Shown: positions 16,869-26,185 of the stretch, piece by piece | Numbering within the stretch: position 1 is the first letter of the stretch | Layout of the letters: each line of letters starts with the position of its first letter | From: an uncultured Clostridia bacterium | GTDB taxonomy: Bacteria; Bacillota; Clostridia; Christensenellales; Borkfalkiaceae | Assembly: GCA_944343275.1 (NCBI GenBank) | Contig: CALVMH010000013.1 | Span: 1-52,409 of the forward strand | Reading direction: 5' to 3' | DNA: 52,409 nucleotides | Notes under the pieces: model-generated | Database searches by the model: none | What the model saw: only the letters and a program-made list of their open reading frames with translations | Told to the model about the DNA's origin: nothing | Position numbers and translations under genes: made by a program

Positions 16869-17712
16869 CACGACGATCAGACTGCATTGGGACGAGCTCA
16901 TCCTCGCCGCTCTGAAAGAGGACATTCCGTGGGAGGATGTATCGGCGAACGCCGTCATCGGGGAGGATGCGCGCGGACACGCCGACCTCATCGCCAAGGC
17001 GGACGGCGTTCTGGCGGGGCTGCCCGTCTTTGCGCGCACGTTCGCGCTTCTGGACGACGCCGCCGAGGTCGTCCTGCATAAACGGGAGGGAGAAGAAGTG
17101 CATGCGGGCGAGCGCGTGGCGGAAGTCACGGGCAACATGCGCGCCATCCTTTCCGGCGAGCGCACGGCGCTCAATTTCTTGCAGCGCATGAGCGGTATCG
17201 CAACGTACACGCGCGAGACGGCGCGCCTGCTGGAAGGAACGCACACCGTTCTGCTCGATACCCGCAAGACGACGCCGCTGCTGCGTTCCTTCGAAAAATA
17301 TGCCGTCACGGTGGGCGGCGGGCGCAATCACCGTTTCAACCTCTCCGACGGGGTGCTCTTGAAGGACAACCACATCGGTGCCGCGGGCGGCGTTGCCAAT
17401 GCCATCCGCCGCGCGCGCGAATACGCCCCGTTCGTCCGCAAGATCGAGGTGGAAGTGGAGACGCTCGAAGAGCTGGACGAGGCACTCGCCGCAGGCGCGG
17501 ACATTGTCATGCTCGACAACATGAAGGGCGAACTGCTCGCCGAAGCGGTGCGCCGCGCAAAGGGCAGGGCGCAGACGGAAATTTCGGGGAACGTCACGCG
17601 GGAGAACGTACGGCAATACGTCGTGCTGGGCGTCGATTATATCTCTTCCGGCGCGCTCACCCACAGCGCCCCCATTCTCGATCTGTCCTTAAAACACCTG
17701 AAAGCTGTCTGA
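16855..17712 (+). CDS. nadC: Quinolinate phosphoribosyltransferase (nicotinate-nucleotide pyrophosphorylase)
   Basis: Third enzyme of the pathway, converting quinolinate and PRPP to nicotinate mononucleotide, CO2 and pyrophosphate. The 285 residues are of normal length. Motifs include DTRKTTPLLR, GGGRNHRFNLSD, KDNH and, in the C-terminal barrel, EVEVETLEEL and DIVMLDNM. Translation begins inside the end of nadB (14-base overlap), so the three nad genes form one tightly coupled operon. Two hairpin terminators follow within 140 bases. Confidence 0.96.
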   Translation: MKTSNTTIRLHWDELILAALKEDIPWEDVSANAVIGEDARGHADLIAKADGVLAGLPVFARTFALLDDAAEVVLHKREGEEVHAGERVAEVTGNMRAILSGERTALNFLQRMSGIATYTRETARLLEGTHTVLLDTRKTTPLLRSFEKYAVTVGGGRNHRFNLSDGVLLKDNHIGAAGGVANAIRRAREYAPFVRKIEVEVETLEELDEALAAGADIVMLDNMKGELLAEAVRRAKGRAQTEISGNVTRENVRQYVVLGVDYISSGALTHSAPILDLSLKHLKAV

Positions 17713-17773
17713 CGGCAAGCGGCGCATGGGCGCTGCCCGTTTGCGGCAAACGCGCGCCGCAGGATGCCGACAG

Positions 17774-17802
17774 AAAAAGGCAAGGTCCGCCCTTGCCTTT
17801 TT
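17774..17802 (+). terminator. Terminator of nadABC
   Basis: Perfect 12-bp stem AAAAAGGCAAGG / CCTTGCCTTTTT with a 5-base loop, 62 bases after nadC. Confidence 0.88.
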
Positions 17803-17810
17803 GTTTGCGG

Positions 17811-17850
17811 AAAAAGCCCCCGCATGTCGTTTGCGGGGGCGTGGTTTTTT
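17811..17850. terminator. Bidirectional terminator between nadC and the lipoprotein gene
   Basis: Nine-bp stem GCCCCCGCA / TGCGGGGGC (17816-17824 and 17832-17840) with A5 to the left and T6 to the right. On the minus strand it sits just after the lipoprotein stop. Confidence 0.8.
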
Positions 17851-18826
17851 ATGAAAATTGTGCCGCGGTGAGGGTATAGACGAGCGTGCCGAGGGAATAG
17901 ATGACGGGGGTCTCCATGCGCAGCATCACGTTCCGGTAGGCATTGTCGGAAGTGCTCGTGACTGCCGCATAGGTCATCTTCTGCGGCTGTCCGGGATTGC
18001 TGCCGCTGTAACCGAGCGAGAAGGTGTATGCCGTCAGTTCGTGTTCCTTTGCCGCCTCGTCTCCCACGGAGAAGGTGGATTTGTATGTTTCGGAGGCGGG
18101 GGTCGCCGTCATGGAGAGGGTCGAGACGTTGCGGCTGACGGGATTGACGGAGCGGAAGCGCACCGCCGACTTCATATCCAGCCCGCGCATGGCAAAGAGG
18201 ATCTGTTCGTTGTCGAGATAGGTCCCGCCCCCCGAAAGCTGCACTTCATACGTCTGTTCGTCCCGTTCGGGAGCGGTATACTTCGTCTTGATGGTCGCCT
18301 TGGTGCATTCGGTATCGTATTCCGTCGAATAGGTATAGCTGTATTCGTTGCACGCTTTGTCAAGCGTTTCGGGCGCGTACATGGAGGCGGGAATGTGCGA
18401 GACGACCGTTTTCGTGCTGCGCACGGGGCGCAGCGCCAGGCGGACATCCCGGAACTCCACATGCGACGTCACCGTGTCCGTATATTCCTTGCTCTCCCCG
18501 CCGACGGTATAGACGACGGTGACGGTGAGCGTGGTGTCGAGATGATAGCACGGCTCCGAACTGCTTCCGTCGCCGAGCGCCGTGGACTTCGCCGTGAGGG
18601 TCGCGGTGTACGTCCCGTCCTTGTATGTGAGGTAATCGTTGCCGTCCGCCGCTTCGAAGCCGACGGCATAAGTGAGCGTCTCGCGCGTGTTTCCGATGTC
18701 GATATTGCCGTCCGTCTGCGCGTACCAATTGGAAGAAAACGCAAGGCCGGGCGTGTTGTCCGCGCATGCGGTCAGGACGAGCATGGGCGCGGCGAGCGCC
18801 AGACATGCAAAAGATTTCTTGTTCAT
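17849..18826 (-). CDS. Lipoprotein of unknown function
   Basis: A 325-residue secreted lipoprotein: signal peptide with a hydrophobic core and lipobox LTAC, predicted lipidated cysteine near residue 21. The mature part is rich in β-strand-like, Thr/Tyr-rich sequence and has no motif that I recognise. The open frame begins ten codons earlier, but the ATG at 18826 is preferred: it has a GGAG site and starts directly at the signal peptide MNKKSF. It is a single gene with its own promoter upstream and a terminator at its stop. Confidence 0.75.
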   Translation of the reverse strand: MNKKSFACLALAAPMLVLTACADNTPGLAFSSNWYAQTDGNIDIGNTRETLTYAVGFEAADGNDYLTYKDGTYTATLTAKSTALGDGSSSEPCYHLDTTLTVTVVYTVGGESKEYTDTVTSHVEFRDVRLALRPVRSTKTVVSHIPASMYAPETLDKACNEYSYTYSTEYDTECTKATIKTKYTAPERDEQTYEVQLSGGGTYLDNEQILFAMRGLDMKSAVRFRSVNPVSRNVSTLSMTATPASETYKSTFSVGDEAAKEHELTAYTFSLGYSGSNPGQPQKMTYAAVTSTSDNAYRNVMLRMETPVIYSLGTLVYTLTAAQFS

Positions 18827-18854
18827 TGCAAGCTCCGTTGGGTATCTTTTGCCC

Positions 18855-18883
18855 ATTATAGCACAATTTTTTGCGTTTGTAAA
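18855..18883 (-). promoter_or_regulatory. Promoter of the lipoprotein gene
   Basis: Minus-strand TTTACA (18878-18883), 17-base spacer and TATAAT (18855-18860), with a TGC extension before the -10. Confidence 0.75.
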
Positions 18884-18932
18884 AAATAATCGGCAAATTT
18901 ACAAGAAATTTTCATGAAATATGCCGCCGATA

Positions 18933-18941
18933 TGCTATAAT
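18933..18941 (+). promoter_or_regulatory. Extended -10 element directly before addB
   Basis: TGCTATAAT ends exactly six bases before the addB ATG and no good -35 is seen. Transcription would begin at or next to the ATG, so the mRNA would have no leader. Confidence 0.55.
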
Positions 18942-18947
18942 GGTGAC

Positions 18948-21941
18948 ATGATAAAATGTATCTGTGCGCCGACGCAGGACGACGCCCTGCTTGCCCTTGC
19001 CCGCTGCGCGGAGGAGAACGAAGCGCGCGGCGAACGCACGCTCGTCTTTTGTGAGGACGCGCTCACGCTGCTTGCCGAGCGCGCCGTGCTGCGTGCGCGC
19101 AAGGCGACGTTCCTGACGGAAGTCACCACCTTTGCGCGCTATCTTTCGGGCGCGGGGCGGGCGATCTCCAAGCAAGGTTCCGTCGCGGCGGTCTCCGCCA
19201 TTTTGTCGGAGAGCGCCTCCCTCGCCTGTTTTTCGGCAAACGCCGCCGAGGCGGTGTACGAGACCATTGCCCAGCTCGCCGCATCCCGCGTGGACGTTGC
19301 CATGCTGCGCGCGGGTGCGGAGAAGTCGGAGGGGGTGCTGCGCGCAAAGCTCTTCGACCTCGCCCACGTCTATGAACAATACGCCGCGTTCCTGCGGGAA
19401 CGGGGTCTGCTCGACGAGAGCGGGTATCTCGCGCTCCTGCCCGAACGTCTGCGCGCGGGCGGCTTGCAGACCGTCCATGTCATCCTGTTCGGGTTCATGT
19501 CGTTCACCGTGCAGGCGGCGGAGGGCATCCGTGCCGCCGCGCAGTGCGCCAAGAGCGTCACGGGCATCTTCCCCGCGGGGGATTCCGCCTTTTATACCAA
19601 CGAGAGCGTGCATGTCTTCTGCGAGGCGTGCGGCGGGGCGGGGGAAGTGCAGACGGTTTGTGTCGGGAGCACGCTTGCGGGGGATGCGGAACATCTGCGC
19701 CGCCATCTCTTTTCTCCGGAGGCGCATCTGCTCGCGCCCCGCAGGGCGCAGGCGGTGCACCTCTTCCGCGCGCAGGACGAGGCGGAGGAGGCGCGGCAGG
19801 TGTGCGCGCTCATCAAAAAGTATACGGCGGAGGGGATGCGCTATCGGGACATCGCCGTCCTCGTTCCCTCGCAGGAGGCGTTGTCCCCCCTTGAAAAGGC
19901 GTTCGAAGCCTTCCGCATCCCGTATTTTGCCGACGTCCGGCGTCCCTTTTCCCGCCATCCCTTCTGTGCGTATACCGCAGCGGTGCTGCGCGCGGTGGCG
20001 GACGGCGGGCTGCCCGCCTCGGTGGATGCCGTGGCGGCGAACGTCTGCTTCGGCGAAAGCGACGCATATCGCAACCATCTTCTCAGATACGGCGGCTGGC
20101 GGGGCGCCTACCGCAAGGAGATCGCCGCGGAGGACGGCGAGGACGCCGCCGCGCTGTGCGCCTGCCGCGAACGCATGATCGCCGCGCTCGGATGTTTCCC
20201 GCGCAGCGGAACGGTGCACGCCTTTACGGAAGGGGTGCGCGCCCTGCGCGCGCTCTGCCGTGCGGACGAGGTGTGCGGGGAGCTCGCCGCGCACTTTGCG
20301 GGAGCGGAGCGCGATTTTCTGGCGCTCGACGCGCTCGACGGGCTGCTTGCGGAGGCGGATACCGTTGCGGGCGGCAAGCAGATGACGGCGCGGGAATTCG
20401 CCGCGCTCTTTACAAGCAGCGCCGAGGCGCTCAAAAAGGCGATGATCCCCGTCTTTGCGGATGCCGTCTTTGCGGGAGATGCCGCGTCCGCGCGGTTCGC
20501 GCGCGTCAAAGTGCTCTTTGTGACGGGAGCGACGGACGCCCTTCCCGCCGCGGGGGAGGACACCGCGCTCATCACGGACAAGGAGATCGGCAGGCTCGGT
20601 GCGCGCGGCGTGGATATCCGGCCCGCCATTTCGGTGGTGAATGCGCGCGCGCGGGAGAGCCTTGCCCTCAACGTGTGCGCCTTTTCGGAGGCGCTCTACG
20701 TCAGCCGCCCCCTCATGCGCAAGGGGGAGGAGGCGCCCGCGGGCGAGCTGTTTTCCTCCTGCGCGCGGCTCTTTGAAAGCGCGCCCGTGCCCGAGCTCTT
20801 TCCCTATGAGTGTTCCGAACGCACGCCCGCGCTCATGTACCTTCTCAGGCAGCGCGCCGCGTTCGAAGAGGGGAAAACGCATGACGAGCGTCCCTTCTCC
20901 TCCGTCTGGGCGGCGCTCTCGTCGCGCGGGGAAGCGCTCTCCGTCATCACGGAGAACGGCGAAAAAGCGCCCGTGCCCGCTGCGGCGGAACGGTTTGCGG
21001 GCGAGATCTCGCCCACCCTTTTGGAGAGCTATTTCGCCTGTCCCTATGCGGGCTTCATGAAGAACGTGCTGCGCCTGACGGAGCGCGAGGAGCGCGCGGT
21101 GCCCGCGCGGGCGGCGGGGGACTTCGTGCATGCGGTGCTCGACCGTGCGGCGCTGCAATTCAACACGCTGCCCGATGAAGGCGCGTGCCGCGCGCTGGCG
21201 GAACAGATCGGGCGGGAACTGCTTGCCAACAGGCGCTATGCGGCGCTCGGCGATACGGATGCAGGCAGATATGCGGGCGGGCGGCTGCTCGAAGAGAGCA
21301 CGCAGGCGGTGCTTGCCGCCTTCCGCGCCCTGCGGCATTCCGCGTTCCGCGTGCGCGGGGGGGAAGTCGCGGTGCGGCTTCCGGAACTCGGATTGCGGGG
21401 AAAGGCGGACAGGGTGGACGCGGCAGAGGGGTATGTGCGCGTCATCGACTATAAGACGGGCAGGTTCGATCCTTCGCCCGCGGCATATTATACGGGCAGG
21501 AGCTTACAGCTCGAACTCTATCTGCTGGCTGCCGCCCAAGGGGAGCGGCCCGCAGGCGCGTTCTACTTTCCCGCCGAGGACAGGTTCCTGTCCGAGGACG
21601 ACGCCCGCTTCCGCATGCAGGGGTTTTACGACCGGGACGCCGCGTCCCTTTTCGACCCGGAAGCGGGCAGCAAGAGCGCCTATTTCGACGGCGCCGCCTC
21701 GCGCGGGCTGGATGCGGCGGAGTTTTCCGACTTTTTGCGCTATGCCGCGCTCGTCGCGCAGCGCGCACGGGAGGAACTCATGGCAGGGAACGTGACGCCG
21801 TCGCCCTATGAGGGCAGTTGCGCCTACTGCGCCTTCAAGGGCGCGTGCGGATTTGCGGGCGCGGAACGCAGGGAACGGGGCGTAAAGTGTGCGGACATCG
21901 CGCGCATCGCGGCGCGGGCGCGCGGGGAGGGCGGACAATGA
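18948..21941 (+). CDS. addB: Helicase-exonuclease AddAB, subunit AddB
   Basis: Nuclease and Chi-recognition subunit of the AddAB (RexAB) double-strand-break resection machine, 997 residues. The C-terminal PD-(D/E)XK nuclease shows GKADRVD and VIDYKTG (near residues 825-845). The iron-sulfur cysteines are split as in the family: one in YFACPY near 700, and three in CAYCAFKGAC near the end. The N-terminal helicase-like half is degenerate and lacks the Walker A normally found at the start of AddB. The ATG at 18948 has no Shine-Dalgarno site; an upstream in-frame ATG nine codons earlier is less likely because the -10 lies between them. It overlaps addA by ATGA. Confidence 0.88.
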   Translation: MIKCICAPTQDDALLALARCAEENEARGERTLVFCEDALTLLAERAVLRARKATFLTEVTTFARYLSGAGRAISKQGSVAAVSAILSESASLACFSANAAEAVYETIAQLAASRVDVAMLRAGAEKSEGVLRAKLFDLAHVYEQYAAFLRERGLLDESGYLALLPERLRAGGLQTVHVILFGFMSFTVQAAEGIRAAAQCAKSVTGIFPAGDSAFYTNESVHVFCEACGGAGEVQTVCVGSTLAGDAEHLRRHLFSPEAHLLAPRRAQAVHLFRAQDEAEEARQVCALIKKYTAEGMRYRDIAVLVPSQEALSPLEKAFEAFRIPYFADVRRPFSRHPFCAYTAAVLRAVADGGLPASVDAVAANVCFGESDAYRNHLLRYGGWRGAYRKEIAAEDGEDAAALCACRERMIAALGCFPRSGTVHAFTEGVRALRALCRADEVCGELAAHFAGAERDFLALDALDGLLAEADTVAGGKQMTAREFAALFTSSAEALKKAMIPVFADAVFAGDAASARFARVKVLFVTGATDALPAAGEDTALITDKEIGRLGARGVDIRPAISVVNARARESLALNVCAFSEALYVSRPLMRKGEEAPAGELFSSCARLFESAPVPELFPYECSERTPALMYLLRQRAAFEEGKTHDERPFSSVWAALSSRGEALSVITENGEKAPVPAAAERFAGEISPTLLESYFACPYAGFMKNVLRLTEREERAVPARAAGDFVHAVLDRAALQFNTLPDEGACRALAEQIGRELLANRRYAALGDTDAGRYAGGRLLEESTQAVLAAFRALRHSAFRVRGGEVAVRLPELGLRGKADRVDAAEGYVRVIDYKTGRFDPSPAAYYTGRSLQLELYLLAAAQGERPAGAFYFPAEDRFLSEDDARFRMQGFYDRDAASLFDPEAGSKSAYFDGAASRGLDAAEFSDFLRYAALVAQRAREELMAGNVTPSPYEGSCAYCAFKGACGFAGAERRERGVKCADIARIAARARGEGGQ

Positions 21942-24900
21942 GCGTACATCTGACGGAGCAGCAGCATGCCGCCGTTTCCGCGCGCGGGCACGTCATCGTC
22001 TCCGCGTCGGCGGGGAGCGGAAAGACGTTCGTCATGATCGAGCGGCTCGTCTCCCTCATCCTCGGCGGCGAGGACGTGCGCAACATCCTTGCCGTGACGT
22101 TCACCAACAAGGCGGCGGCACAGATGCGCGAGCGGCTCAGGAGCGCGCTGCTTGCGGGCATTGCGGCGCGTTCGGGCGCGGAGCGGGAGCGGCTCAAAGC
22201 GCAGCTCGCCGCGCTGCCCCTTGCGGAGATCAGCACCATCCACGCATTCTGCGGGCGGCTGGTGCGTACCTATTTTTATGCGGCGGGCGTCGATCCCGCC
22301 TTCCGCATTGCGGGAGGGGAGGATGCCGACGGCAAGGAGCTCTCCGCCCGTGCGATGGACGCCGCATTCGAACAGGCATACCGGGAGGACAGCAAGGACC
22401 TTGCCCTGCTGCTCGGCGTATACTTCCGCCGCCGCAGGGACGACAATCTGAAACGGCTTGTCGCGTCGGTGCATGCCTACGCGCGCGGCATGGCGGATTA
22501 TCGGACGCTGCTCGCGGACATGGGTGCCTCCGATCGCTTCGAAGAGGCGTGCGAGGACATCCGTGCGGACGTGGCGGCGCGCGCGGACATGGTGCTCACC
22601 TCCCTTGCGGGATACGGACATGTCTATGCTGCGCTCGGCGAAAAGGCTGCGGCGCTCGCGGACGAAGTGACGGAGGGCTGGCGGCGCTTGCAGGCGTGCG
22701 GCGGCCTCTTTGCCATGCGGGAGGAAGCGCTCCTTGCGCCCCCGACGGGGCGCATGGTCGTCAGGCGCAACGCCTCGGCGGAGGAACGCGCCGCCCTCGC
22801 CTGCCTTTCGGGCGCCAAAAAGCTGCTCGGCGCCGTGCGGGAAGAACTGTCCGCGTTCGCCGAGCGGGAGACGGAGCGGGCGCGCTGTGCGGATGCCGCC
22901 CGCCTTGCGGGGGCGCTTGGCAGGATGGCGCTCGCATACGATGCGTATTATGCACAGGAGAAGGCGGACGCGGGCGTGCTCGATTACAACGACCTCGAAC
23001 ATCTCGCGCTGCGTCTTCTGGAAAACGAAGAGGTGCGCAGGGACTTACAGGGCAGGTTCCGCGCCGTGTTCGTGGACGAATATCAGGACGTCAATCCCGT
23101 GCAGGAACAGCTCATTTCCCGTCTTGCGGGGGAGGACGTCTTTCTCGTGGGGGATTCCAAGCAGGCGATCTACGGATTCCGCGGCAGCCGTTCGCGCTAT
23201 TTTACCGAAAAGGCGCGCACGTTCCCCGTTTCGCTCGATCTGTCCGTCAATTTCCGTTCCGCGCCCGCCGTGCTGGACGCGGTCAACCGCGTCTTTGCGC
23301 CGCTCGACAGGGACTATGTTCCCATGCAGGGAGGGGAACGGTACGCGGGACACGCGGGGGAAGTGCGGCTGCATCTTCTGCCCAAGGAAAAGGCGGAGCG
23401 CACGCCGCCGCAGGACGTGTATTCCGTTGCGGAACATGCGGGGGAGGAGACGGCGGACCCCCTCGGCGAAAAGGTGGCGCGCCTCGTGGAAGAGGAACTG
23501 CACAAAACGTGGTTCGACGCCGACGAAGGGCGGGAAAAACAGGTGACGTTCGGCGACATCGCCGTGCTGACGCGCAGGCGGGGCGGGGAGGCGCAGCTCG
23601 TTGCGCGGGCGCTCTTGTCGCGCGGCATCCCCGTCACCACGGCGGCGGAGGTCAACATCTGTGATTTCTTTGAGGCGCGCCTGCTCATCGATTGGCTCTC
23701 CTATCTCGACAACGCCGCGCAGGACATCCCGCTTGCAGCGGCGCTGCTCTCCGCCGTCGGCGGACTGACGGAGGAGGAACTTGCGCGCGTGCGCCTCTCT
23801 CCGGAGGGCGGGACGGGCGCGTTCACGGCGGCTTGCGAGGCGTTTGCGGCGGCGCATCCCGCCGACCCCGTTGCCCGCAAGCTGACGGCATTTTACGCCC
23901 GCGCCGCTGCGCTGCGCGTGCATGCGCGCGTGCGGACGGCGGCGGAGGTGATGAACGAGCTGCTTGCCGCGGGGTTGGAGGCGCAGATCGCCGCAAAACC
24001 GGGGGGCGAGAGCCGCCTTGCGCGCGTCGCGCGGCTGGTCGCCGAAGGGGAGGGGCTGAGCGTCAACGCCTTCCTCTCCCGCCTGCGCGCCTCGGACTTT
24101 ACGCTGGGGTTTTCCGAAAGCGGCGGCGAGGATTCCGTCAGGATCGTCACCATGCACGCCTCCAAGGGGCTGGAATATCCCGTCGTCATCCTTGCGGGCA
24201 CGGACGTCAGGTTCCGCGGCGCGGGCGAACAGGAGGAGGTCATCCGCACGGAACGCTTCCTTGCCGCGCCCAAGGCGTATGACAGGGAGAACAGGATCGC
24301 TTATACCACCGTCGTGCGGCGGGCGGCGGCGCTTTCGTCGCTGGCGGAGGAGCGGGAACAGGAACGCAATCTGCTGTATGTGGGCATGACGCGCGCGAAA
24401 TACCGCCTGCACATCGTCTTCCGCGATCGGGAAGGGGGCGTCCTTTCGCCGCGGCTTGCAATGCGCGGTGCGGAGTTCTTTGATTTCGCCGCCCTCGGCG
24501 ATCTGTTCGTCTCCGAGGCGGATGCGGAAGGCGCCGCGCCCGCCCGCCGTGCGCTCGCCTACCGCCCGGACGAGGGGATGACGCAGGACGTGCTGCGCGT
24601 CTATTGCCGCCCGTATCCCTTTGCGGAAAGTACTTGTCTGCGCGTCAAGAGCTCGGCGACCGAGCTCCTGCGCACCCGCACGGGAAAGTTCCTGCCCGCC
24701 GCAGATACGGCGTATCTCGACGCGGACGAACCCTTCACGGGCAAAACGAGCAAGGAGGCGGGCATCGCCTATCACGCCTTTTTGCAGCATGTCCGCTTCG
24801 GGGCGGACGCCGCCGCAGAACTTGCCCGCATGGTGCGGGAGGGGGCGCTCACCGCGCAGCAGGCGGCGCTTTTGGAGGTGGAACACCTGCGCGCCGTTCT

Positions 24901-25231
24901 GGAACTGCCCGCCCTGCGGGAGCTTCCCGCCAAGCGCGTGCTGCGCGAACAGACCTTTTTGATGCGGCTTCCCGCTTCCGAAATGACGGCGGGCGCGCCG
25001 GAGGACGAGATCGTGTTCCAGGGCGCGATCGACCTTCTCACGGAACAAGACGGGACGTATGAGGTCATCGACTATAAATATTCCGTGCTCTCCGACGCGG
25101 CGCTTGCCGAAAAGTACGCCGTGCAGATCGCACTCTATAAAAAGGCGGCGGCTTGCGTGACGGGCACGGCGGAGAAGGACGTGCGCGCGCGCATCGTCAA
25201 CATTGCGCGCTGCCGTGAGATCGTCATGTAG
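21938..25231 (+). CDS. addA: Helicase-nuclease AddAB, subunit AddA
   Basis: UvrD-like 3'-5' helicase with a C-terminal nuclease, the motor of AddAB, 1097 residues. Walker A is SASAGSGKT (22-30); motif Ia is AVTFTNKAA; Walker B is DEYQDVNPVQ; motif V is TMHASKGLEYP; motif VI is LLYVGMTRAK. The C-terminal nuclease has GAIDLL and VIDYKYS. It is slightly shorter than the ~1230 residues of Bacillus. Translation is coupled to addB by ATGA. No terminator is seen before the small gene that follows. Confidence 0.95.
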   Translation: MSVHLTEQQHAAVSARGHVIVSASAGSGKTFVMIERLVSLILGGEDVRNILAVTFTNKAAAQMRERLRSALLAGIAARSGAERERLKAQLAALPLAEISTIHAFCGRLVRTYFYAAGVDPAFRIAGGEDADGKELSARAMDAAFEQAYREDSKDLALLLGVYFRRRRDDNLKRLVASVHAYARGMADYRTLLADMGASDRFEEACEDIRADVAARADMVLTSLAGYGHVYAALGEKAAALADEVTEGWRRLQACGGLFAMREEALLAPPTGRMVVRRNASAEERAALACLSGAKKLLGAVREELSAFAERETERARCADAARLAGALGRMALAYDAYYAQEKADAGVLDYNDLEHLALRLLENEEVRRDLQGRFRAVFVDEYQDVNPVQEQLISRLAGEDVFLVGDSKQAIYGFRGSRSRYFTEKARTFPVSLDLSVNFRSAPAVLDAVNRVFAPLDRDYVPMQGGERYAGHAGEVRLHLLPKEKAERTPPQDVYSVAEHAGEETADPLGEKVARLVEEELHKTWFDADEGREKQVTFGDIAVLTRRRGGEAQLVARALLSRGIPVTTAAEVNICDFFEARLLIDWLSYLDNAAQDIPLAAALLSAVGGLTEEELARVRLSPEGGTGAFTAACEAFAAAHPADPVARKLTAFYARAAALRVHARVRTAAEVMNELLAAGLEAQIAAKPGGESRLARVARLVAEGEGLSVNAFLSRLRASDFTLGFSESGGEDSVRIVTMHASKGLEYPVVILAGTDVRFRGAGEQEEVIRTERFLAAPKAYDRENRIAYTTVVRRAAALSSLAEEREQERNLLYVGMTRAKYRLHIVFRDREGGVLSPRLAMRGAEFFDFAALGDLFVSEADAEGAAPARRALAYRPDEGMTQDVLRVYCRPYPFAESTCLRVKSSATELLRTRTGKFLPAADTAYLDADEPFTGKTSKEAGIAYHAFLQHVRFGADAAAELARMVREGALTAQQAALLEVEHLRAVLELPALRELPAKRVLREQTFLMRLPASEMTAGAPEDEIVFQGAIDLLTEQDGTYEVIDYKYSVLSDAALAEKYAVQIALYKKAAACVTGTAEKDVRARIVNIARCREIVM

Positions 25232-25307
25232 CAAAGGCGCGGTTTTCCGACAGAATGTGAGGTATTTTTCCGCCCCTAAAGGGGTATCATGAACGGGAGG
25301 TGACGTT

Positions 25308-25913
25308 ATGGAGCTGTTTCTTGCCATACCGGACGCGTTGCAGGCGTGTCCCGATTGGGTGGTGTTCATTCTGCTGCCCGCACTCGAAGCGGCGGCTGCC
25401 GCGCTCTTTACACTGCTGGGCGGGCGGCGCGCCTATCCCGCCGTGTCCGTTGCGCTGGGCGGGGCGGGGTTCGTGCTGCTGTGCAGCCGCGATGCGCTTT
25501 CGGCGGCGTTTGTCTACGGCGGCTTGTTCGCCGTGCTTGCGGCGCTCCTGCGCCTGCTGTTCTTCTGCCCGACCCTTCCCGGAAGGAAGCGGCGCACTTC
25601 GCGGGAGGAGCGCATCTATCAGAAGTTCCGCGGCGAACCGCTTGCCGCCGCGCCTTACGCGGCGCAGCCCGCCTTTGAACGCTGTTTCGGGGAGGAGGCG
25701 CCCGCCGAGGCGCCGCCCGAACTTTCGCATGCGCTCTCCCTGCTGCAAAAGCTGCAGCGTGAAAAGCTCACCGCCGCCGACCGTCTGGAAGCGGATGTGC
25801 TGATGCGCAGCGTTTCGGCGCTCAAATGCCGCACGCTCGATGAAACGGAGCGCGGCGTCCTCAACGACTGTCTTGCCTCCGTGCTCAAACTGACGGCAAA
25901 GTATAAGCTGTAA
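25308..25913 (+). CDS. Small membrane protein of unknown function
   Basis: A 201-residue protein with about three hydrophobic segments in the first 90 residues, then a basic stretch (GRKRRTSREER) and a soluble, probably helical C-terminal part. No family recognised. The ATG at 25308 follows a strong GGGAGGTGA site. It lies 76 bases after addA, which includes a small CCCCTAAAGGGG hairpin, and is followed by a terminator, so it is probably the last gene of the addBA transcript. Confidence 0.65.
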   Translation: MELFLAIPDALQACPDWVVFILLPALEAAAAALFTLLGGRRAYPAVSVALGGAGFVLLCSRDALSAAFVYGGLFAVLAALLRLLFFCPTLPGRKRRTSREERIYQKFRGEPLAAAPYAAQPAFERCFGEEAPAEAPPELSHALSLLQKLQREKLTAADRLEADVLMRSVSALKCRTLDETERGVLNDCLASVLKLTAKYKL

Positions 25914-25940
25914 CGGGCGGTCGGGGCGTCATTTTGCGGA

Positions 25941-25974
25941 AGGAAAAACCACGTGCCATGCACGTGGTTTTTCC
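25941..25974. terminator. Bidirectional terminator
   Basis: Perfect 15-bp stem (AGGAAAAACCACGTG / CACGTGGTTTTTCCT) with a 4-base loop, 27 bases after the small membrane protein gene. The following 130 bases up to 26103 are GC-rich and show no gene. Confidence 0.85.
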
Positions 25975-26103
25975 TGTTCGGGGGACAGACCGTGCGCGGT
26001 CGGCACCTCGCCATGGGATTCTCGCGCTCCGCGGCTGCGCCGCTCAGATCGGAATGACGGATGGGGGCGGCAAAGCCGCGCCTTCGGAGGGCATGGGGCA
26101 TCC

Positions 26104-26137
26104 AAAAAGCCGTTGTGCGGAAGCACAACGGCTTTTT
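26104..26137. terminator. Terminator of the envelope operon
   Basis: Perfect 15-bp stem (AAAAAGCCGTTGTGC / GCACAACGGCTTTTT) with a GGAA tetraloop, 49 bases beyond the last minus-strand gene. This is the first convincing terminator after the promoter near 49.0 kb. Confidence 0.9.
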
Positions 26138-26185
26138 CTGTGAGGTCTTCCGATCGGGGAAGGGGAATGCGTCCCCGCGGTCCCG

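Noticed and set aside
15390-17327. A 645-codon minus-strand frame opposite nadB and nadC
   Set aside because: Shadow of the nad genes in a GC-rich genome; no motif and no ribosome binding site of note.
18912-21338. An 808-codon minus-strand frame opposite addB
   Set aside because: Overlaps a recognisable AddB nuclease gene; sequence is Arg/His/Gly-rich and without domains.
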